Part shown: positions 16,152 to 22,722 of the stretch, piece after piece
Layout: each line of letters starts with the position of its first letter
Numbering within the stretch: position 1 is the stretch's first letter
DNA from: DAOQVR01 sp035341665
Lineage (GTDB): Bacteria; Chloroflexota; Anaerolineae; JAAYZQ01
NCBI GenBank assembly: GCA_035341665.1
Contig: DAOQVR010000017.1
Span: 21,275 to 85,274 of the forward strand
DNA: 64,000 bases
Direction of reading: 5' to 3'
Made by a program: the position numbers and the translations under genes
Notes under the pieces: generated by a model
The model's database searches: none
What the model saw: only the letters and a program-made list of their open reading frames with translations
What the model was told of the DNA's origin: nothing

Positions 16152-17612
16152 CTAGTCCAGGTGTGCGACGCGTCCCGGCGGACTCGCAGAGCCGGCGCAC
16201 AGGTTCCCCCCGCAGGGAAAAGTCACCGTGAGTCTGAGACCCTGGCCCGGTGCAGTCTCTACGCTCAGCGAACCGCCCAGCAGGCGGGCACGCGCGCGAA
16301 TGTTGGCCAGGCCGCGGCCAGTACCGTTCCCATTATCGGCGGTGGCCGGGTCCAACCCCTTGCCGTTGTCCGTGATGGCCAATTCGGTGCGATCCCCCAG
16401 ATAGCTCAGCCGCACCGTCGCCTCCGTGGCGCCCGCGTGCTGCACAACGTTGCTCAGCGCTTCACGTGCGATCTGCGCGACGTGGGTGGCCGACTCTGTT
16501 CCCAGGACACAGCACCGCTGCCCCACTACTTCTAGGTTGGCCTCCACCATCGTGTCCAGGCGTATCTCCCGGATGAGGTTCTCCAAGAGCACCTCCAGCT
16601 CCCGGCTCTGCTCCGCGGCGTGCAGGTTGAAGATGTAGCGCCGGATATCTTCAACCGTCCCCGTGAGGCTCTGCATCGCTGCCTGGATGCGCGCCTGTGC
16701 CAGCACAGGCTGTTCCTCCACCATCGCTTGGGCTACTTCCAGGCTCAGGCCGGTCGCATAGATCTTCTGGATGATGCCGTCGTGCAGCTCCCGGCCGATC
16801 CGCTCGCGGTCCTCGGCCAGCAGCCGGGCGTGCTCCATCGCCGCCAGCTTGGAGTCGGTCTCCACCCGGAAAATGTCCAGGGAGCGCACCATAAAGACCG
16901 CCATAGCCAGGCCGCAGATGGAGCGAAAGACGGGAGCGGGCACTCGGATGGTTGTGCTGAGCAGCGTGTAGTTGAAAACGCTCGCTGGGAAGAACCAGGC
17001 AGCCGGCACCAGCAGGCCACCTACCACGGCAAAAGCGAAAAAGGCAACCGCCGCCCCGGTTAGGGAGCCGCTAATCCGCCCCAGGCCTGCCCTTCGCACG
17101 TGCGCCGCCTGCCGCAGCAGACCTACACCGGCCAGGCACGCGCCCGGCAGGCACAGCATATAGCGGCTCAGCGTGTCCCCAAGGTTGAAAAGAGTGGTGA
17201 GAGAGTCTTGTGCGCTCAGTCCGCGCGCCAGAACAGCACCGGCCCACAGCAGCAGCATGGCCGCCGGCATCGCTCGCAGCCATCTCCGCCAAGGGACAAG
17301 CGGCCGCACAAGCTCAATACCATACTGCAGCAGAAAGAAAAAGGAAAGGGCGTGGAGCAGGAGGTGTGCAATGACCATGACCTGCACCGCTGCCTCGCCC
17401 AGGTAGAGGGATTGCAGCGGGATGAAGATGTAGGCCCAGGCATTGAAGCCGTGCGAGACCCCAAAGGCAGCCAACCAGGGAAGCGAGCGGGAAAACTCCA
17501 TGGAGCTCCGCCGGCGCCACTGGAGCCCGGTCGCAAGCCCCATGACAAAAAAGACTTGGCCGCAGATGAAGTAGAGGATCAGCCAGTTGACTTCCAGGAT
17601 GTCGCTGAACAT
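16152..17612 (-). CDS. Membrane histidine kinase, NarL-partner type (HisKA_3)
   Basis: A 486-residue sensor. The N-terminal half is a multi-span membrane region of six to eight helices without a recognisable periplasmic ligand domain. Then come a short coiled linker (EHARLLAEDRERIG), the phospho-acceptor His277 in RELHDGIIQK (HisKA_3) and a HATPase domain with EALSNVVQHA, ITDNGKGL and GRGLANIRARARLLGG. ATG 17612 is favoured over an upstream ATG because it sits three bases after a predicted transcription start. What the membrane part senses is unknown; quinone or membrane redox state would fit the neighbourhood (inference). Confidence 0.9.
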   Translation of the reverse strand: MFSDILEVNWLILYFICGQVFFVMGLATGLQWRRRSSMEFSRSLPWLAAFGVSHGFNAWAYIFIPLQSLYLGEAAVQVMVIAHLLLHALSFFFLLQYGIELVRPLVPWRRWLRAMPAAMLLLWAGAVLARGLSAQDSLTTLFNLGDTLSRYMLCLPGACLAGVGLLRQAAHVRRAGLGRISGSLTGAAVAFFAFAVVGGLLVPAAWFFPASVFNYTLLSTTIRVPAPVFRSICGLAMAVFMVRSLDIFRVETDSKLAAMEHARLLAEDRERIGRELHDGIIQKIYATGLSLEVAQAMVEEQPVLAQARIQAAMQSLTGTVEDIRRYIFNLHAAEQSRELEVLLENLIREIRLDTMVEANLEVVGQRCCVLGTESATHVAQIAREALSNVVQHAGATEATVRLSYLGDRTELAITDNGKGLDPATADNGNGTGRGLANIRARARLLGGSLSVETAPGQGLRLTVTFPCGGNLCAGSASPPGRVAHLD

Positions 17613-17621
17613 GGCAGGCCC

Positions 17622-17650
17622 ATTGTAACACTGCGCCCTGGCGCGCACAA
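17622..17650 (-). promoter_or_regulatory. Promoter of the kinase-regulator-ferredoxin operon
   Basis: Minus strand TTGTGC (17650-17645), 17-base spacer, TGT-TACAAT with the hexamer at 17627-17622. The predicted start of transcription is about 17615, only a few bases before ATG 17612, and no Shine-Dalgarno is seen, so the message may be (nearly) leaderless. Confidence 0.55.
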
Positions 17651-17708
17651 CTACCGGATTGTCCCACGAGAATAGGGACAGATGTCAGATGCGCTCCAGT
17701 CTCGTCTG

Positions 17709-17717
17709 TGCTATGAT
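17709..17717 (+). promoter_or_regulatory. Candidate extended -10 for the cytochrome operon
   Basis: TGC-TATGAT at 17709-17717 is an extended -10 without a matching -35. It would give a leader of almost 200 bases ahead of ATG 17918. The missing -35 would fit an activator-dependent promoter. Apart from this site and the Shine-Dalgarno AGGAGGAG, the 17.65-17.92 kb gap shows nothing I recognise. Confidence 0.4.
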
Positions 17718-17917
17718 AGCTTCTTGGCTGTGCCCGAAGGCATAGCTGCTCTGCGCGTTCTCAGACGTAAACGGTCTGTTAAGTCTACATCAGGGACCGA
17801 CGCGAAGGGAGGTGGTGCGGGATAGATACATGACACGGTCTATCGTCTCGTGCCCCAGGGTGGGGTGTTGCGCAAAGCTCCGAACAAGCAAGTCAAGAAT
17901 CAGGAGGAGATGACACA

Positions 17918-20077
17918 ATGAAGTGGAGACTGTCGATTGTTGTGGCGCTCGCGCTGTTGTTGCTCGCGGCTGTACTGGTCGCCTGCGGCACCACCGAAGC
18001 CACGCCATGCCCAGAATGCCCCGCGGCCGAGTGCCCCACGGCGGAGGCTTGTGCAGCGCCCGAGTGCCCGGCGTGTGAAACCTGCCCCACCTGCCCCGAG
18101 GCCGTCGCCGGCACCGTAGTCACCGGCACATGCCCCGGTTGGGATGTGTGGGCCACTTCCGGTCACGCCGACAAGACCTCCGAGGCGTTCAATCACTGGA
18201 ACGAGGACGGTGAGGTCGAGGCTGGATGCGCCAACTGCCACAGCACCACCGGCTATGCCGCTTACGTGTCCGGCGTCCAGGACGACCTGGCTTTCAAGCT
18301 CGAAGCCGGCGCTCCCCTCGGTGAGGTCGTTTCCTGCAACGCCTGCCACAGCGAGGCAGCGCAGACTCTGACGACCATCCCCTTCCCGTCTGGCATCACC
18401 CTAACGGTGGACAGCCCCTCGGCCCGCTGCATGGTCTGCCACCAGGGTCGCGCCTCCACGGTCCAGGTCGACAAGAAAATCGTCGACTCTGGCGTCGTGG
18501 ATGACGACACGCCGAATGCCAAGATCACGTTCAGCAACATCCACTACAAGGCCGCAGCCGCGACCCTCTACGGCACCGAGGTCAAGGGTGGTTACGAGTA
18601 CCCAGGCAAGGCCTACAGCGTCAAGTTCGAGCATGAGCCCGGCTACGAGACCTGTGCTGATTGCCATGATCCGCACAGCCTGGAGCTCAAGACCGAGTCG
18701 TGCTTCTGCCACGATCTCGAGACCGCCGAGGATGCCAAGAACATCCGCGAGGCCGGATCCCTGGTAGACTATGACGGCGACGGCAACGTCGAGGAAGGCG
18801 TCTACTTCGAGATCGAGACCCTGCAGCAGACGCTGCTCCAGGCTATCCAAATCTACGCCACCGAGGTGTCCACCGGGCCCATCGGCTATGATGCTCACAC
18901 CTATCCCTACTTCTTCGGCGACAAGAACGCCAACGGCACGCTCGACGAGGGCGAGGGCGCGTACCGCGGGTGGACTGGGCGGCTCTCCAGGGCCGGCTAC
19001 AACTACCAGGTCTCGCTCAAGGATGCTGGCGCCTATGCCCACAACGGCAAGTACGTCATCGAGCTGCTCTACGATTCGCTCGAGAGCCTGAACGAGAAGC
19101 TGGCGACCCCCATCGACATCTCCAAGATGCACCGCAGCGATGCCGGTCACTTTGACGCGTCGGCCGAAGCGTGGCGTCACTGGGATGAGGAGCCGGCTGT
19201 CGAGGGAGGCTGCGTCAAGTGCCACCAGGCCGAGGGTGTGCCGCAGTTCATCGAGAACGGCGCCAACATCGCCATGCCGCAGTCCAGCAGCATGCAGTGT
19301 TCCACCTGCCACAACAGCGCTGCCTGGCCGGCACGCCACGAAGTCACCGAGGTCGAGTTCCCCAGCGGAGCTGCGGTCGCCACGGACAACCCGGACGCCA
19401 ACCTCTGCCTGGAGTGCCACCAGGGCCGCTCCTCCACCGTCCAGGTCAACGCTGCGGCCGGCGCCACCGAGGCGGACACGGTCATCGAGCGCGGCCGCTT
19501 CATCAATGTGCACTACTTCGCCGCCGGTGCGACCCTATTCGGCAGCGAAGCGCAGGGTGCCTACCAGTATGAGGGCAAGGAGTACGCCGGCAAGTTCGTC
19601 CACGTACCCGCCGCCGATACCTGTATCGAGTGCCACGACGCCCACGCCCTGCAGCTAAACACAGCGATCTGCGCCGGTTGCCACGCGACGGAGGATGTCG
19701 CGGCGATCCGGCTGGACACCACCGACTTTGACGGTGACGGCGATACGAGCGAAGGCCTGCAGTCTGAGATGACTGGCCTCGCCGACGCTCTGTACGCAGC
19801 CATCCAGAAGTACGCCGCCGACGCCGGAGCGCCCATCCTGTACGACGCCTACCGCTATCCCTACTTCATCGCCGACCCGAACGCCAACGGCACGGTCGAT
19901 GAGGGCGAGGGCAACTATGCCGCATGGACCCCGCGCCTCCTGAAGGCCGCCTACAACTACCAATACTTCCAGAAGGACCCAGGCGCCTTCGCGCACAATC
20001 CTGACTACGTCGTCCAGTTCCTCTTCGACTCGATTGAGGATCTGGGGGGTGACGTCGCCAAGTTCACCCGGCCCTAG
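17918..20077 (+). CDS. Decahaem c-type cytochrome lipoprotein with internal duplication
   Basis: A 719-residue exported electron-transfer protein. The signal peptide ends in the lipobox LVAC (Cys23), so it should be lipid-anchored. Residues 31-63 form a linker with eight cysteines in CP/CxxC patterns. The body is two similar halves of about 320 residues, each with five haem sites: CANCH, CNACH, CMVCH, CADCH and CFCH, then CVKCH, CSTCH, CLECH, CIECH and CAGCH. The fifth site of the first half is CxCH, not CxxCH. Each half also has EF-hand-like acidic loops (DYDGDGNVEEG, DKNANGTLDEGEG; DFDGDGDTSEG, DPNANGTVDEGEG). It heads the cytochrome cluster; an outermost electron-transfer role is inferred. 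AGGAGGAG precedes ATG 17918. Confidence 0.9.
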   Translation: MKWRLSIVVALALLLLAAVLVACGTTEATPCPECPAAECPTAEACAAPECPACETCPTCPEAVAGTVVTGTCPGWDVWATSGHADKTSEAFNHWNEDGEVEAGCANCHSTTGYAAYVSGVQDDLAFKLEAGAPLGEVVSCNACHSEAAQTLTTIPFPSGITLTVDSPSARCMVCHQGRASTVQVDKKIVDSGVVDDDTPNAKITFSNIHYKAAAATLYGTEVKGGYEYPGKAYSVKFEHEPGYETCADCHDPHSLELKTESCFCHDLETAEDAKNIREAGSLVDYDGDGNVEEGVYFEIETLQQTLLQAIQIYATEVSTGPIGYDAHTYPYFFGDKNANGTLDEGEGAYRGWTGRLSRAGYNYQVSLKDAGAYAHNGKYVIELLYDSLESLNEKLATPIDISKMHRSDAGHFDASAEAWRHWDEEPAVEGGCVKCHQAEGVPQFIENGANIAMPQSSSMQCSTCHNSAAWPARHEVTEVEFPSGAAVATDNPDANLCLECHQGRSSTVQVNAAAGATEADTVIERGRFINVHYFAAGATLFGSEAQGAYQYEGKEYAGKFVHVPAADTCIECHDAHALQLNTAICAGCHATEDVAAIRLDTTDFDGDGDTSEGLQSEMTGLADALYAAIQKYAADAGAPILYDAYRYPYFIADPNANGTVDEGEGNYAAWTPRLLKAAYNYQYFQKDPGAFAHNPDYVVQFLFDSIEDLGGDVAKFTRP

Positions 20078-20093
20078 CCGGACCTGACACCCG

Positions 20094-20121
20094 ATGCCCG
20101 GCACCACACGGTGCCGGGCAT
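20094..20121 (+). terminator. Strong hairpin after the decahaem gene
   Basis: ATGCCCGGCACC and GGTGCCGGGCAT form a perfect 12-bp stem with loop ACAC. Only a weak T-containing tail follows, so it may act as a partial terminator or mRNA-stabilising hairpin within the cluster. Confidence 0.55.
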
Positions 20122-20251
20122 CTTCGCGTATTGCGTGATTCGCTTTGCTGGTCAGAGAGGGCCGGACGGGGAACCCAAAGGTTCCATTCCGGATGGCAGT
20201 CTATCTGGAAGTCCTGCCTCATCACGATTCTCGTGTGAAGGAGGAACGAGG

Positions 20252-21388
20252 ATGTCCCTCAAGCAGCGTGCTATCTTGATGATAGCGTCTGGGGCCCTAC
20301 TGCTGGCGGGCCTGGCGTGGGCCGGCGCTCAGCCGGCCCACGCTCAGGATCCGGGCAATGACGGCTGCCTGGCTTGCCATGGCCAGCCCGGCATGCAGGC
20401 CACCCTGCCGTCGGGCGAGGTGATCTATTTGACCGTGGACGCCGGCGTCTACAACGCCTCGGTGCACGGCCAGGCGGGCCAAGCCTGTATTGAGTGCCAT
20501 CCCGATGTCGACCTGCAGGCGCACCCCAAGGGTGACACAGCCTGGAGCGACTTGGGCGTGCGCACCCACCGCGATCTCAGTTCCCTGCTGTACCGCGATG
20601 CCTGTGTTGAATGCCATCAGGATCAGTATGCCGATAACCTCGATGGCGTGCACCAACAAGCCATCGCCGCCGGCGATGAAGCCGCCGCCATCTGTACCGA
20701 CTGCCACGGCACCCACAACATCACCGACCCAAGACAGCCGCTGAGCAAAGGCTCGCAGATGTGTGAGCGGTGCCACTCCGAGATCTATGAGCTGTACAAG
20801 GAGAGCGTTCATGGTGGCGCTCTCCTCGGCGAGGGAAACGGCGACGTCCCTTCCTGCACCGCATGCCACAGCGTTCACGATACGCAGGGGCCGCTGGGAG
20901 ACACGGCTGACAGCAACTTCCACCTGTCCTCTCCAGAGCTCTGCCGCAAGTGCCACTCGGACACTGCTCTCATGGCCAAGTACGGGCTCACGGCGGACGT
21001 CTACGACACCTACGTGGCCGACTTCCACGGGACGACCGTCGCCGTTTTTGAGAAGCAGGCGCCCGGACAGGAGACCAACAAGGCCGTCTGCATCGACTGC
21101 CACGGGGTGCACGACATGCGCAAGGTGGACGACCCCGAGAGCGCCGTGATCAAGGAGAACCTCCTGGTCACCTGTCAGAAGTGCCATCCCGGCGCCTCGG
21201 CCAACTTCCCCACCTCCTGGATCGGCCACTACCGGCCCGATGCCAAGCGCGCCCCCCTGGTCTTCTTTGTGAACCTCTTCTACTGGATTCTGATCCCCGC
21301 GGTGCTGGGCCTCATGATCGTGCTTGTCGCCATCGACGCGCGCAAGCGGATCGCTGACCGTGGGAAGAAGGAGCACCAACATGCCTAG
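20252..21388 (+). CDS. Nonahaem c-type cytochrome with C-terminal membrane anchor
   Basis: A 378-residue protein with a Sec signal peptide (cleavage after AHA, about residue 31), nine CxxCH sites (CLACH, CIECH, CVECH, CTDCH, CERCH, CTACH, CRKCH, CIDCH, CQKCH) and one C-terminal membrane helix (VFFVNLFYWILIPAVLG) followed by a basic cytoplasmic tail. The layout resembles membrane-bound cytochrome c3-family electron carriers that pass electrons between a cytochrome b and extracytoplasmic partners. ATG 20252 follows AGGAGG. Its last eight bases overlap the cytochrome b gene, so the two are coupled and likely one complex. Confidence 0.92.
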   Translation: MSLKQRAILMIASGALLLAGLAWAGAQPAHAQDPGNDGCLACHGQPGMQATLPSGEVIYLTVDAGVYNASVHGQAGQACIECHPDVDLQAHPKGDTAWSDLGVRTHRDLSSLLYRDACVECHQDQYADNLDGVHQQAIAAGDEAAAICTDCHGTHNITDPRQPLSKGSQMCERCHSEIYELYKESVHGGALLGEGNGDVPSCTACHSVHDTQGPLGDTADSNFHLSSPELCRKCHSDTALMAKYGLTADVYDTYVADFHGTTVAVFEKQAPGQETNKAVCIDCHGVHDMRKVDDPESAVIKENLLVTCQKCHPGASANFPTSWIGHYRPDAKRAPLVFFVNLFYWILIPAVLGLMIVLVAIDARKRIADRGKKEHQHA

Positions 21389-22583
21389 CACCTCGCGATT
21401 CCATCGCTTCTCCATCTCCGACCGGATAGAGCATTGGCTGCTCTTTGCGAGCTTCACCCTCCTGGCGGTGACGGGCCTGGTCCAGCAGCACGTGGATTGG
21501 GGCGTGTACGGCGCCATCATCCGCTTCTTTGGCGGCATCGAAAACACCCGCACTATCCACCACATCGCCGCCATCGTGCTGATGTTCGAGACCATCTACC
21601 ACATCGGGATTCAGGGCTACCGCTTCTTCGTGCTGCGCAAGAGCCCGAGCATCCTGCCCGGCAAGAACGACGCGGTCAACCTCGTCCAGTTCTTCAAGCA
21701 CGGGCTGGGGCTGAGCAAGAACCGGGCAGAGGAAGGCCATTTCACGTTCGCCGAGAAGTTGGAGTACTGGGCCGTCATCTGGGGTACCCTTGTGATGGGC
21801 ATAACCGGCTTCATGCTCTGGAACCCCATCCTCACGACCCGCCTCCTTTCTGGCTCCATCATCCCGGCCGCCAAAGCTGCGCATGGGAAGGAAGCCCTCC
21901 TGGCCGTCTTGGCCATCCTCATCTGGCATCTCTACACCGTGCACATCCGCCACTTGAACCTGAGCATGTTCCACGGCAAGATGACCGAGGCCGAGATGGA
22001 GGACGAGCACCCTCGCGCCCTGGCCGATATCAAGGCCGGCAGGTTCGATCCACGCCCCGATCCCGCCACTATCCGCCGCCGGCAAAGGATCTACTTCCCC
22101 ATCTTCGCCGTACTGGCAGCGGCTATGCTGGCCGGTGTCTACTTCTTTGTGGCGTACGAGACAACCGCCGTCGCGACCGCCCCGGCAGCCGAAGAAGTGG
22201 CCATCTATGCTCCTTATACGGCGACCCCCCTGCCTACTCAGGCTCCCACACCTAGCCCTGTGCCGCCCACAATCACGCCGACTCCTCTGCCCGGCGAGAC
22301 CCCGCTGCCCCCGGCAGCCGACACCTGGCAGAACGGCATCGGCGAGCTGGTTCAGACCAAGTGCGGTGCCTGTCACAGCGCGGCTGCCCCGATGGGAGGG
22401 CTGGATGTCACCAGCTACCAGGTTGCCTTGAAGGGGGGCAGCACGGGCCCGGGCATCGTGCCCGGCGAAGCCGGCACCAGTCTCTTCGTCAGCCGCCAGA
22501 CAAGTGGCAAGCACCCCGGTATGTTCAGTGCAGAGGAGCTCCAGCGAATCCTGGGTTGGATCGAAGCCGGCGCCCCGGAGTAG
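21381..22583 (+). CDS. Cytochrome b (b561/FdnI type) fused to a monohaem cytochrome c domain
   Basis: A 400-residue membrane protein. The N-terminal part has four membrane helices and candidate haem-b histidines in IEHWLL, TIHHIAA, IYHIGI and IWHLYTVHIRHLN, as in formate-dehydrogenase gamma/thiosulfate-reductase cytochrome b subunits. A fifth helix (IYFPIFAVLAAAMLAGVYF, about residues 235-255) is followed by a Pro/Thr-rich linker (TPLPTQAPTPSPVPP) and a C-terminal domain with CGACH and a distal Met (PGMFS). It should take electrons from, or give them to, the quinone pool and hand over to extracytoplasmic haems. The start overlaps the previous gene by eight bases, with AAGGAG inside that gene. 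Confidence 0.9.
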   Translation: MPSTSRFHRFSISDRIEHWLLFASFTLLAVTGLVQQHVDWGVYGAIIRFFGGIENTRTIHHIAAIVLMFETIYHIGIQGYRFFVLRKSPSILPGKNDAVNLVQFFKHGLGLSKNRAEEGHFTFAEKLEYWAVIWGTLVMGITGFMLWNPILTTRLLSGSIIPAAKAAHGKEALLAVLAILIWHLYTVHIRHLNLSMFHGKMTEAEMEDEHPRALADIKAGRFDPRPDPATIRRRQRIYFPIFAVLAAAMLAGVYFFVAYETTAVATAPAAEEVAIYAPYTATPLPTQAPTPSPVPPTITPTPLPGETPLPPAADTWQNGIGELVQTKCGACHSAAAPMGGLDVTSYQVALKGGSTGPGIVPGEAGTSLFVSRQTSGKHPGMFSAEELQRILGWIEAGAPE

Positions 22584-22617
22584 GTATCGGCATCTCCCCG
22601 ACAGAGACATGGGGTGT

Positions 22618-22638
22618 AGCCCGCCTCTTTGGCGGGCT
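22618..22638 (+). terminator. Hairpin terminator after the cytochrome b gene
   Basis: AGCCCGCC and GGCGGGCT form an 8-bp stem with loop TCTTT. A short T-stretch (ATTT) follows ten bases later. It separates the first three cytochrome genes from the fourth, which has its own promoter. Confidence 0.55.
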
Positions 22639-22648
22639 GCATCCCCAT

Positions 22649-22677
22649 TTGACGGGTCCCCGGCTACCTGATACAAT
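22649..22677 (+). promoter_or_regulatory. Strong promoter of the 19-haem cytochrome gene
   Basis: TTGACG (22649-22654), 17-base spacer, TACAAT (22672-22677) with TGA before it as extended -10. The leader would be about 39 bases, carrying AAGGAGG before ATG 22723. Confidence 0.7.
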
Positions 22678-22722
22678 GGCATCATCGGCTTCCCGAGTCC
22701 AATGGATCACAAGGAGGTGTCT

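Noticed and set aside
18401..22685. Long minus-strand frames opposite the cytochrome genes
   Set aside because: Val/Gly/Leu-rich shadows without motifs; the plus-strand frames carry dozens of haem sites.
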